From Agelas oroides (taxonomy: Eukaryota; Porifera; Demospongiae; Agelasida; Agelasidae): a stretch of 64,000 nt of DNA. The stretch is taken from assembly GCA_949130485.1 (NCBI GenBank), contig OX422191.1:3485840-3549839 (forward strand), in the 5' to 3' direction. A program made the translations under genes and the position numbers. Of this stretch, positions 10,197 to 18,978 are shown piece after piece. Position 1 is the first letter of the stretch, and the number at the start of each line of letters is the position of its first letter. Below the pieces are notes generated by a model. That model was given only the letters and a program-made list of their open reading frames with translations, did no database searches and was not told the DNA's origin.

Positions 10197-11033
10197 ATGG
10201 AATCCGAAGAAACAAGGAGTGAAAGACTGAGGCGTAGAAACCAACGCGACAGAGACCGTCGCGCTGCTGAAAGCGCTCAACAAAGAGAGGCACGGTTAGC
10301 GAGACGGAGAGTAAGGGATAGAGCCCATCGTGCTTCCCGGTCTGCTGCCCAGCGGGAGAGAGTTTTGGACCACAGGAGAGGGCGATTGGCGTCAGAGACT
10401 CCAGACCAGAGAACTGCTCGTCTCGAGCATATGAGCCTCACGCAGCAAAGGAGGATGACCCGTGAGACTCCGAACCAGAGAGAGGCCCGCCTCGAACAAC
10501 TGAGCCTCGCGCAGCAGCAAAGACTGACCGACGAGACTCCAGACCAGAGAGAGGCCCGGCTCCAGCAAGTGAGCCTCGCGCAACGGAGGAGACTGACCCA
10601 CGAGACTCCGCACCAGAGAGAAGCCCGGCTCCAGCAAGTGAGCCTCGTGAAACAGAGGAGACTGACCCACGAGACTCCGGACCAGAGAGAGGCCCGGCTC
10701 CAGCAATTGAGCCTCACGCAACAGAGGAGACTGACCGACGAGACTCCTGAAGATACAGCAACAAGATGTGAACAAGACAGAGAGAGTCACAGGAGGCGAA
10801 GAGAGCAACAGTCTGTTCGTATTAAAATGGTTAACTTCCATTCTCACCTAGCAGCTCTACAGGTTTCCAAATGTATTACGTGCTTAGAGAATTTTCCTGG
10901 CCTGAATGTCAGGACAGTATTACCTGACAGTAGTGACACCGAGTGTGTACGATGCCGTCGAGACAAGCATATCCCCAAGCTGTACTCATCCATGAACAAC
11001 ATGGACCCTGGTCCTGTACCTCCTGAACTTCAG
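10197..11033 (+). CDS. Helitron-type protein, N-terminal exon (truncated gene)
   Basis: 279 codons. The Arg-rich start (residues 1-60) is followed by tandem repeats of about 28 residues built on ETPDQREARLQQ-SL-QRRL (residues about 60-185), an arrangement known at the N-terminus of Helitron polyproteins. Then comes a Cys-containing block (CITC, CVRC) running into NNMDPGPVPPELQ, the start of the DUF6570-type region. The exon ends exactly at CAG|GTTAGT (11033/11034), and the frame continues in phase 0 into the exon at 11529. ATG at 10197 is the first in-frame start. In full-length relatives this region precedes Rep and Pif1-like helicase domains, which are missing here. Confidence 0.65.
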
Positions 11034-11528
11034 GTTAGTGTGTCTTGAATGGTTGAATACCATGTATGTGTGTCCCTTCGAGCTTTATAGACACTTATAT
11101 TAAAGCCCTCCTTTAGCCTTCCATTAAATGTGTTCTGTAGTTTTTAGGACTTATTCCATAATTATTATTAGAAACGGCAACACATATACCACTATACTTT
11201 TTATTTTACCAAGAATATACAGTAAGAGTGTACAACCCCTGTATATGGTTTAGGCAACCAGCAGTCAATATGTTTAGTACGAACTTAATATGAAGCCATT
11301 CTATATGCTGGTGGCATTATCTGTGTGAACACTAGCATGCAAATACCTTTACTGCTGTGTATTCACACTTTAGCACATCCACTGCTGTTGCCTACTGTCA
11401 TCCTATCAATATGGGTGGTATAGAAACCATAAGGGAGTTACACACTCTTATTGTAATAGGCCACCATTGCAGCACCCTACAAAACACACACAACTATTTT
11501 TTATATTCAGTTGATCACCTTACTGCAG
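11034..11528 (+). other. phase-0 GT-AG intron in the Helitron gene fragment
   Basis: 495 bp from GTTAGT to CTGCAG. Splicing would join PPELQ to GLTQVEEML, which restores an uninterrupted DUF6570-like sequence. Reading through gives stops. The intron is AT-rich, consistent with spliced transcripts rather than a retrocopy. Confidence 0.6.
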
Positions 11529-12203
11529 GGCTTGACACAAGTTGAAGAGATGCTTGTTTCTGCTGTTATGCCCATCATGTCAATCTACCGACTACCACGT
11601 GGCCAATATGGCTACACAGGACATGTCATAAACTTACCCCAGGATGTCATGTCATTTGCTCACAGGCTGCCACGACTACCCTCAGACCATGATATTGTGG
11701 TCGTCAGAAAGGAAGGTGCTGACCAGTCTCATCGTGACTTTCGTGTAAGAAGATTGGTGGTGCATCGTGCTCTACAGTGGTTGATCACAAACAACACCTA
11801 CTACCATGCGAACCACATACACATTGATGAGGATGCTCTTGCTCAGCTCCCACATGATGGAAATCTTTCAAACATCTCTTCCATAGCAGTAGAAACCCCT
11901 GCAACAAGTGACCAGCAGATTTCTGAGGATGATCCATATAATGCCCACCTAGCAAGATCATTTGTCCCAGTTGCCACTCGGTCCATGTCTGAGCAAGAGA
12001 CTGTCCAACAATCTGTTCAACAACGTCAGTCGGACCACCCTTCAGCTGCCCCAACTTCAACAGTCATGTGGCCTTCCAGTGGGAGAAGTCCCATCAACGA
12101 ATTTACAACAGAGGGATACTTTACTTGTGCCTTCCCTACACTCTTCCCTAGTGCACCATACAACTACCTCACGCTCGCCCCACAATGCACTGCATTCCCC
12201 TAG
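11529..12203 (+). CDS. Helitron-type protein, second exon (DUF6570-like), truncated
   Basis: Starts at the acceptor with GLTQVEEMLVSAVMPIMSIYRLPRG and continues through GYTGHVINLPQDV, HRLPRLPSD and RRLVVHRALQWL, the DUF6570-type core of Helitron proteins. Codons 193-215 approach the start of the helicase-like region (FPTLFPS). At about 12163 the coding sequence runs into the element's 3' terminus (CTCACGCTCGCCCC), and the stop is the TAG of the CTAG end. The true C-terminus with Rep and helicase has therefore been deleted. Confidence 0.65.
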   Translation, partial: GLTQVEEMLVSAVMPIMSIYRLPRGQYGYTGHVINLPQDVMSFAHRLPRLPSDHDIVVVRKEGADQSHRDFRVRRLVVHRALQWLITNNTYYHANHIHIDEDALAQLPHDGNLSNISSIAVETPATSDQQISEDDPYNAHLARSFVPVATRSMSEQETVQQSVQQRQSDHPSAAPTSTVMWPSSGRSPINEFTTEGYFTCAFPTLFPSAPYNYLTLAPQCTAFP

Positions 12204-12209
12204 TAATAA

Positions 12210-13245
12210 TTGGGGCGAGCGCAGCGAGCCCCACACTTGTGGTGAAAACGGAAAATTGTCTATATACTTATTTATTTATATATATATATATATATATGGT
12301 ACGTGCGTATTCCGTATATGCATTCTGCCCTATTTGTGCGCGATGCAATATTTCTGCATTGCATATTGGGTTCATGTATTACTATACTGCTTACTCAAGA
12401 GACAAGACTAGAAAGGCTGAACAGTGAGAATCAACGCAACAGGGACTTGAAAACGGTGAGGAAAGGGAGGCGCTACTAGCGAGACCGAGACTGATTATTG
12501 ACGGCGTACTTCGTGACTCTGCCACCAACGGGGAGTGCTCAGTGTACAGAGCGATCAGCTTGTGAGAATTCGAATCACGGAGGCCTGCGTGACTCGATCA
12601 AATATGAGCAACAGCTAGAGAAGAGCTTGTGAAACTTCCATACCACAACTCCAGTAATTGTGCCCAGGAAATGAGCTGACAATATAGACTACATCAAAAA
12701 AGACCTAGCTCCATACTCCATAGCTGAGACTCAAGGAATCCTGATCCCACAGCTCTATGGGCTCAGCAAGTATCCACTATATAGACATGCAGTTGAGGAG
12801 ACAGTGCCGAAATGTGGAGTCACAGGAAACCAATGGAATATACTTGTTCGTACTAAGCTGTTGAACCCTCACCCTTGACTTGCAATTCTTCAGGCCAACT
12901 GCTTGGAGACTAAATTTGTTGCCTACAGCTGTAGCTACTACCCCACTGTAACGACACAGAGTGTGTACAACGAACCCAACCACATAGCTACCCAGATGAG
13001 CACATAGCTATACCCAAGCTATATTGCTCCATGAACACCGGCATACATTTGATACCCTAGCCTCACCCCTGGGCATTTCCCGCCTCTACGGTTACAGGCT
13101 ACAGCCGGAGGTGGAGAAGACCTGGGAACGAGCCTATTGTTATGTGAGACTTAGTGTATGCAAGTGGGAAAATGTAGTGCTACGAAACTCTAACGGATCA
13201 TGTAACTCATTCACGCTCGCCCCACAATGCACTGCATTCCCCTAG
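12210..13245 (+). mobile_element. second, degenerate Helitron unit in tandem
   Basis: Same start (TTGGGGCGAGCGCAGCGAGC) and same end (GCATTCCCCTAG at 13234-13245) as the preceding unit, head-to-tail with only TAATAA between. The inside retains decayed pieces of the same gene: AATCAACGCAACAGGGAC near 12431, and near 12960-13045 a GAGTGTGTAC...CCATGAACA stretch matching the CVRC...SSMNN region. An (AT)n run lies at 12271-12298 and a hairpin-family relic near 13060-13140. No frame is intact. Confidence 0.65.
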
Positions 13246-13474
13246 TAATAATACATATATGAAATCTCCCAGCTGTACCGTCTATGTGGGGCTCGCTCAG
13301 GTTCGCCCCAATCATCGTTATCGTACGACCGTCACCCGCGCGCCGCGCTTGGTCGCACGAAGTATGTAGGGCTTCGCATTCGCATACATAGCTTCCGTGA
13401 CCGCAAGAGAATTACCCGCGCGCCGCGCTTGGTCGCATGAAGTATGTAGGGCTTCCAATAGCGCACTAGCGTAC

Positions 13475-13567
13475 ATGGCTTCCGTGATCGCAAGAGAAGC
13501 CGACGTCAAGGAGGAAAAGGACACCATCCGTCAGGTGATCTTTAACAACAAAGAATTCAAGCAATAG
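13475..13567 (+). CDS. 30-codon micro-ORF in Helitron-like copy 4
   Basis: M-A-S-V-I-A-R-E-A-D-V start and the same IRQVIFNNKEFKQ end. It differs from the others by substitution only. Confidence 0.35.
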   Translation: MASVIAREADVKEEKDTIRQVIFNNKEFKQ

Positions 13568-13598
13568 CTGTGTGATTTCAGTGAACTGTACCCAGGTG

Positions 13599-13674
13599 TA
13601 GCCTCGTTCCCAGGCTCTCCCCACTAAGAGGGGGGAGGGCCCTTCTTAGCGGGGAGAGCCTGGGAACGAGGCTA
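13599..13674. mobile_element. hairpin element in Helitron copy 4
   Basis: TAGCCTCGTTCCCAGGC...GCCTGGGAACGAGGCTA at the site shared with the other copies. Confidence 0.8.
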
Positions 13675-14744
13675 CTCAGGTAAGCAAGAATGGGAAGCAT
13701 TTGCCACAATTGTCTCCACTACACAATCTGCCAGAGACAATGATGATGCAAATATAGACTTTTCTAGCCAGCACGACGTTCAGCAACCTGGAGTAGAAAC
13801 TCTCAGAGAAAATGTCATAGAAAAAATGGAAAACATTTGTGGCTACCAACGATGGTGTTGAGATAGCAATGACACAGCCCTAATGGAAAAACTGAACCAA
13901 CCAACATCTACTAACTCACTGGCAATGTGTAAAAAACTACCATTTGAAGCTCATTTGGTCGATAAAAACTCCAATGTAAGCTCTCATGCAAACAGGAAAT
14001 ACTATGTCATCACTTTTATATCGCTATTAGTGTAATGTCATGTTGTTTACAACAAAAATTGATAAACCATAACGGTGATTGTGGACACAAAAAATTGCAT
14101 GTTAGCCTCTTCCAAACCAATTCATTGTTTCTCACCCCTAAGCAGAAAACTAGATGTGGGTTGGCCAAGAATTGAAGACTTTCAATTACGAGGTCATTCC
14201 TGTGTGAATAATGTACAACGCTGCCTTTGTCATTTCTACACTTGGATGAGGCACAGTAAGCAAACAGCAACTTTACTTCTTACTAAACGCCACGCCAACT
14301 TCGACACCTCGACAAGTGCGAAGGGGTACGCGCGCGTGTGTACGAACTGCGCATGCGCAATTGTAGTCCTTGGCATACTGCTTGCTCAGGCTCGCCCCAC
14401 AATGCCCTGCATTCGTCTAGTAATACATATATGATTTCGCCCAGTTGTACCGTCTATGTGGGGCTCGCTCAGGCTCGCCCCAAATAGACACCGCCCATTC
14501 GCACGTGGCGGAATGCGCATGGCCGTGTGGCGCGCGGCATGACAGCTACTTAGTCTAGCCATAGATAATAGATGGTCTAGCTTAGCTACCTACTGACCCA
14601 GGCTAGTTTCGTTTACGTATCTACAACTTACGCTCGTTTAAATGGCAACTTTGGAGACTTTCTCCTGGGGAAAAATAACTGTGCACACTTTTTTCAATGA
14701 TGAAGCATAGCGCGTCCTGGGAATGAGTCATGGCGTGCCATGCC

Positions 14745-14809
14745 TAGTCTCATCCCCAGACCCCCCCCCACCCCCGCAAAGCGTGCGAGGGGGTCTGGGC
14801 ATGAGACTA
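14745..14809. mobile_element. hairpin element (TAGTCTCA ends), 9-bp target duplication
   Basis: TAGTCTCATCCCCAGACC to GGTCTGGGCATGAGACTA, flanked by TGCCATGCC at 14736-14744 and 14810-14818. It lies about 350 bp upstream of the DRE-TIM/EF-hand gene. Confidence 0.85.
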
Positions 14810-14934
14810 TGCCATGCCAGTGCCACGCCCCAGCTTTTGACCTACGGACGAACGATGCGACGTGGAGCTGAGGCGAATCTGTTGCACCAGTTTTTGTCCT
14901 CCAAGCGACGAAAGGACGAGTGAGATTTATACAG

Positions 14935-15155
14935 TTGAATGCAGTTTGTAGCGGGGGTGATTCCTGCCCACTTTCGCATTGTAGTCCGTAATCCGCCGAT
15001 CCGTTGATCCGCGTTTTCCAGACACCGTCATTTCCAGGAATAATACAGGAAGTTTTGAGAGTAATTCGCCAAGGCCTACTCAGGGTATTTATAAGCCTGT
15101 CCCGATCTGATTCGCCGTATTTTCTCACTTGGCACTGTTGACAGAAATTGCAAAC
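14935..15155 (+). promoter_or_regulatory. probable core promoter and 5' UTR of the 15-kb gene
   Basis: A TATA-like TATTTATAAG at 15086-15095 lies about 60 bp before the conserved start codon. The segment 14935-15035 also occurs inverted at 5935-6030. The transcription start is inferred, not seen. Confidence 0.45.
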
Positions 15156-16844
15156 ATGTTTCAAGAGGAAGTACGCCGCGTCAAGGCCGACATTGCGCAA
15201 GAGGCAGTGAAAAGGGAGACCCTTCGTAACCTGGACTGTTTTGTACTAGACAATTCTATCCGCGAGAGTACAGTTGGGCAGCTCCGTGGCCATACGCTCG
15301 AAAACAAGTGGAAGGTTTACGAGGAAGTGAAAAAATGTGGATTCAAGAACATCGTTGTAGCATCGTTCGCGCATATGACACGCGTGGATGATAACTTTGT
15401 TCAGCAATTGATCGAACGCGGCGAAGACAAGAGTACTTTGTTTGCATTCACCGAAGCCACCGCAGGTGTTACGAATGGAGTTATGGATACCAAGACGCCT
15501 CCTATAGGTCTAGAAAAGATGGAGAAATTTGGTTTGTGGAACCCGATCATCGAAGTAGACCTCGCTAACAAATCTGTCGACTCAAAGAAATTCACTACGC
15601 AAGACGTATGCCAACTCTTGCTTCAGTGGATTGATTGGAGTCTCGCGAAGCTGTCTAGTAATGCCAAGATTCTGGTCAACCTACGCGACCTTCCCGAAGC
15701 GATGACGTCCGAAACACCCGAGCGCGTTTTCGTCGTGGTTTCTTTCCTCGGGTCACTGCCACCAGAGAAGCGTCCATTTGGTATAATGTATGAGGAGCCG
15801 ACAGGAAAATATCTACCGGAAGAAGTTGGGGCATGGACAGCTGGTATACGCAGGGTCATGAATAAATGTAACTGGCAGTCAGGGAAGCTGTTAGCGCACA
15901 TACACAAGAGGTGGGGAATTGGGGATACTGTGCAGTTGGAATGCCTGATAAATGGTGCGAATGGTGTGTGGGCTAGTCTGTGTGAAGAAGGTGCAGCCAT
16001 GGGTCATGCCTGCTCGGCCATCACATTGATGAATTTGATTCGCATGGGGAACAAGAAAGTTCTCAAAAAGTACAACTGTACTTACCTGAGGACTGCTGCA
16101 ATAAATGTTACCAAAATAACAACAGGGAGGGAGCCACACCCAAAGCAAATTGTGTATGGCGAGCGAGCGTTGGATTTGAGTTTTGATTTTGGAGGCATAG
16201 GTGGAGGCCGTCTAGCAGATGGAGAATTTGACATGGCAGCATTCTTTGGTGAGCAGCAACCAATAAGAATCAGTACTCTTTCTTCAACAGCCATGATCCG
16301 ACAGAGAATGATCAATCTGTTTGGTGATGATGAGCAGTTCACAGAAGACATGGCAATACAGATGAAAAAGGTAATGGTGGAAGATCTTAATTCAAACAGA
16401 AAGGAGGAGTACATGAGTGAGGCAGGGCTCATTATGCTGTTTGATCGTGCAGGTGGTAAGCTCACTGAAAAAATGGGGTGTGTGGTTGCGAAGATGGAGA
16501 TCAACTCACAGCATGCAAAGAATCTCATTGCTGATATACGTGCCATGTGGGACACCTGGGATTTGCAAGATGAGGTGAAAGGGGATGACAGCCTGCAGTT
16601 CGACACCTTCTACAATGGGTTTATGGCACCATACTTTGGGTGCTTCCGATGTGACGACACAAAACGTGCTCTACAAGCAATTGATATGGACAAGGATGAC
16701 CTTGTGGACTGGTATGAGCTTCTGGTCTACCTCAAATGGGCAATACATCAGTATCCAGACATCAAAGATGCAGACGAACTTCTGTCAATTGCTTTTCGCA
16801 AAGGTCTTATTCCAGCAATGCGTGATGAGATCCTTAAGTCTTAG
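15156..16844 (+). CDS. DRE-TIM metallolyase-like protein with C-terminal EF-hand (intact paralogue)
   Basis: 562 residues, single exon. Residues about 27-300 resemble the pyruvate-carboxyltransferase/HMG-CoA-lyase barrel. LDNSIRESTVGQ (31-42) sits where family members have D-x-x-x-R-(D/E)...Q. HIH at 248-250 matches the C-terminal metal-binding His pair, followed by LECLINGANGVWASLCEEGA, the equivalent of the ECxxNGxGxRxGNxxLEE block of isopropylmalate and homocitrate synthases. Near the C-terminus DMDKDDLVDWYE (510-521) is a full 12-residue EF-hand loop (D1, D3, D5, D9, E12; position 6 Asp instead of Gly), preceded by a degenerate loop near 475-490. This suggests a cytosolic, metal-dependent aldol-type lyase or synthase whose activity is calcium-linked. 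The substrate is unknown. An ATG at 15129 adds nine residues. The start at 15156 (MFQEEVRR) is preferred because the paralogue starts there. Confidence 0.75.
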   Translation: MFQEEVRRVKADIAQEAVKRETLRNLDCFVLDNSIRESTVGQLRGHTLENKWKVYEEVKKCGFKNIVVASFAHMTRVDDNFVQQLIERGEDKSTLFAFTEATAGVTNGVMDTKTPPIGLEKMEKFGLWNPIIEVDLANKSVDSKKFTTQDVCQLLLQWIDWSLAKLSSNAKILVNLRDLPEAMTSETPERVFVVVSFLGSLPPEKRPFGIMYEEPTGKYLPEEVGAWTAGIRRVMNKCNWQSGKLLAHIHKRWGIGDTVQLECLINGANGVWASLCEEGAAMGHACSAITLMNLIRMGNKKVLKKYNCTYLRTAAINVTKITTGREPHPKQIVYGERALDLSFDFGGIGGGRLADGEFDMAAFFGEQQPIRISTLSSTAMIRQRMINLFGDDEQFTEDMAIQMKKVMVEDLNSNRKEEYMSEAGLIMLFDRAGGKLTEKMGCVVAKMEINSQHAKNLIADIRAMWDTWDLQDEVKGDDSLQFDTFYNGFMAPYFGCFRCDDTKRALQAIDMDKDDLVDWYELLVYLKWAIHQYPDIKDADELLSIAFRKGLIPAMRDEILKS

Positions 16845-17095
16845 TTGTTGTGAGTTATTGTCAGTCACATTGCTGTCATATATGGACAATGATCGTAGTT
16901 TGTACATGCTACCACAATCTAAATGTACTTACAACATCTAGGTATTTACTTCTTAGTTCATTGACTGTTCATTGTATTAGAGGATTGATTGTATCTCAAT
17001 GCAACCTTTGTGCATGCACACACAATCCCCTCTCATGAAAATTTCCCGCTATACAGTATCATGCCTGGAAATTTCAGGCTAAAAGCCACAATAAA
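16845..17095 (+). other. 3' UTR and poly(A) signal of the 15-kb gene
   Basis: Shares blocks with the sequence after the second paralogue (37225-37480): CATTGCTGTCA, AGAGGATTGATTG and CACACAATCCCCT. AATAAA at 17090-17095 is a plausible poly(A) signal. Confidence 0.5.
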
Positions 17096-17111
17096 AAGCA
17101 CACACGGATAA

Positions 17112-17665
17112 TTGGGGCGAGCCTGAGCGAGCCCCATGCACACTAGCGTGATTGCATTCATCTATGGTGGATGGACTGACCACTTACCGCAAATTTGAAA
17201 CGAGCGCATTCACGAGGATCGAAGCATGTGAAGGCCAGTGAAGGCCTCACTGTATAGTAGAGTGCAGCGTCGGCGACCCGGAGTGAAGACAACTGAAGTT
17301 GAAGCATGCGTGGCAACGTAATTCTGGTTTGTGCATCTACCGACGACGGCAGGCTGCTCACAGGCGGTACAAATTTTAATATGGACGGTGGTTGACTGGG
17401 TTGCTTCAGGTGGGGCCATGCATATAAAACGGCACTCAGGCATAAATGCCAGGAATTTAGCTCACGATTGCGGTGTAAAGCTTAGTCCATGCATGTGTAG
17501 CCACGTTAGCTGCCCTGGCTGTAGAAATGACCGGCATATGTGATACTTATACATTTATCTCTGGTGAGGACTTAGCTACTTACTGCTGTGTGCCATGACA
17601 AAGCAGTGAATTAGCAGTTAGCTGCTTGCTCAGGCTCACCCAATGATGATCAATCATCTCACTAG
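17112..17665 (+). mobile_element. short degenerate Helitron-like element
   Basis: Starts TTGGGGCGAGCCTGAGCGAG and ends TTGCTCAGGCTCACCCAATG then CTAG at 17662-17665. The interior is unlike the other copies and has no recognised gene. Pairing of the two ends is inferred from orientation and distance. Confidence 0.5.
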
Positions 17666-18173
17666 TATATCATATTGCAGTGGGTATCATAACAGGTATC
17701 ATTCCTGAAAATGTTAGGCTAATTAAAGAGCTATAGGAGTACAGTCATTGGTTCAGCATCAGGATAGTATCATGATATGGCGGCCGGGGTTTTTGACTCT
17801 AAACTCAAAAAAAAAAAAAAATTGCAGCAATGTGCTACAGATACATAGTAAGATGCAGTAAGAGAGACACTCTTTCATTGAACCATTTTAAGTGCTCATA
17901 TTATGCATGTATGCAAACTATGACTTAAGCGTGAATAATAAGGACCAAGAGTTTATTGCAGTAAGAGTGTGCAACTCCCATACGGTTTCTGTAGCTATAC
18001 CCACCATCTGGATAGACAATCGGCAGTGAATATGCTTACCTCTGAAAATACAGCAAAGGTGTTCACTCAACTAATTACACTAGCACCTAGAATAACTTCA
18101 TGTTATAAGTACCTGCGAAGCATATTCACTGCTGATTGCCTATGTTATCCTGCCAGATGGCAAGTGTAGAAAC
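17666..18173. other. intergenic, no gene; short hairpin repeat
   Basis: A poly(A) run at 17807-17821 and an imperfect inverted repeat (GGCAGTGAATATGCTT near 18023 against AAGCATATTCACTGCTG near 18118). 17940-18010 resembles part of the Helitron intron near 11215-11275. Nothing else is recognised. Confidence 0.5.
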
Positions 18174-18262
18174 TAGCCTCGTTCCCAGGCCCCGCCCAGC
18201 TTTCCATCGCTTGCAGTTCGATTTTTTTGTTCGTGTGCGGGGAGAGCCTGGGAACGAGGCTA
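18174..18262. mobile_element. hairpin element, 9-bp target duplication
   Basis: TAGCCTCGTTCCCAGGCC...GCCTGGGAACGAGGCTA flanked by TGTAGAAAC at 18165-18173 and 18263-18271. Confidence 0.85.
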
Positions 18263-18279
18263 TGTAGAAACCATATGGC

Positions 18280-18515
18280 TGGCAGTCGGCTGTGAGTTAC
18301 TGCCAGAGTCATATTGCTGTCAGATGGAGTAGAATGTAGAAAATGAGTAGTTTGTATATGACTATCAAGTTGAAACTAGGCTGACTAATTTGTAACATCA
18401 AGCGTCCTTTTTCATGCATGGTCATGCAAGACTGTTTGTGTTTTAGCTACCATAAAATCAGTGTACATGTATAGAGGATTGATTGTACCTCGTGATTATC
18501 TGTTCACACACAATT
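18280..18515 (+). pseudogene. 3' UTR relic of a third DRE-TIM/EF-hand gene copy
   Basis: Collinear with the 3' UTR of the 35-kb paralogue: GTAGTTTGTATATGACTAT, GAAACTAGGCTGACTAATTT, AGAGGATTGATTG and CACACAATTCCCT occur in the same order (compare 37245-37480). No coding remnant precedes it. It is closer in text to the 35-kb paralogue than to the nearer 15-kb gene. Confidence 0.65.
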
Positions 18516-18800
18516 CCCTCATAAATCCACGGATCAAGCACCTAGCACGAACACTTCATGTGTCAGTTGTATCTACTATACATACCAGTTAGTACTTTAT
18601 GGAAATGGATAAAACTCAACATATAGCTCATGAAGCCTTACTAGCTACACTACAGAAACTGACACATAGGCCTCAGCACATTATTCCTTTTTTTCTTCCC
18701 ATTATTCCATTCTCTAACTCCCAAAATAATCCCCTATTATTCTTGTAATTATTCTTTTCTTTCCAAAACTTTTTCATACAAGAACACAGTACACATGGTA

Positions 18801-18978
18801 TTAAAGTCCACGTTTGTTGTACTGAACCATGAGTGTGGCAGTCACTAAGTCGTGTAGAGAACTCTGTTGTTGTTCACCAAATGCATTCCTAAGCAAAGAA
18901 AACACCCGTTCTGCGGCAGCAGAAGAAGGCTGCACCAAAAAGATCTTTTGTACGGCTGACAACCAATGTGGAAGGTCT
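18801..18978 (-). pseudogene. hAT transposase, C-terminal dimerisation segment (frameshifted)
   Basis: The continuation of the transposase in another frame: DLPHWLSAVQ then PSSAAAERVFSLLRN, the conserved hAT C-terminal dimerisation motif, to a stop at 18801. The main frame ends at WWKDRPS just where this frame becomes homologous, so one small indel separates them. A programmed frameshift is possible, but there is no evidence for one. Confidence 0.8.

Larger units (their letters stand above)
9976..12203 (+). mobile_element. Helitron element with truncated protein gene
   Basis: Begins TTGGGGCGAGCGCAGCGAGC and ends GCATTCCCCTAG (CTAG at 12200-12203). The same pair of ends bounds the neighbouring unit 12210-13245, and both are flanked by TAATAATT-type sequence. 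The cargo is the two-exon N-terminal part of a Helitron-type protein (10197-11033 and 11529-12203). The Rep and helicase domains are absent, so this copy is an internal-deletion derivative. Confidence 0.7.
13322..14420 (+). mobile_element. Helitron-like non-autonomous element, copy 4
   Basis: Opposite orientation to copies 1-3. Begins CGTACGACCGTCACCCGCG and ends GCATTCGTCTAG at 14420, bordered on both sides by the 60-bp module (13249-13313 and 14424-14482). Contains the hairpin (13599-13674) and micro-ORF (13475-13567). Confidence 0.75.

Noticed and set aside
10277..10847. Two minus-strand frames of about 150 codons opposite the Helitron exon
   Set aside because: They are shadows of the tandem repeat coding on the + strand.
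16082..16606. Minus-strand frame of 174 codons within the DRE-TIM/EF-hand gene (and its twin at 36465-36986)
   Set aside because: It is antisense to conserved coding sequence, Ser/Pro-rich and without a domain.
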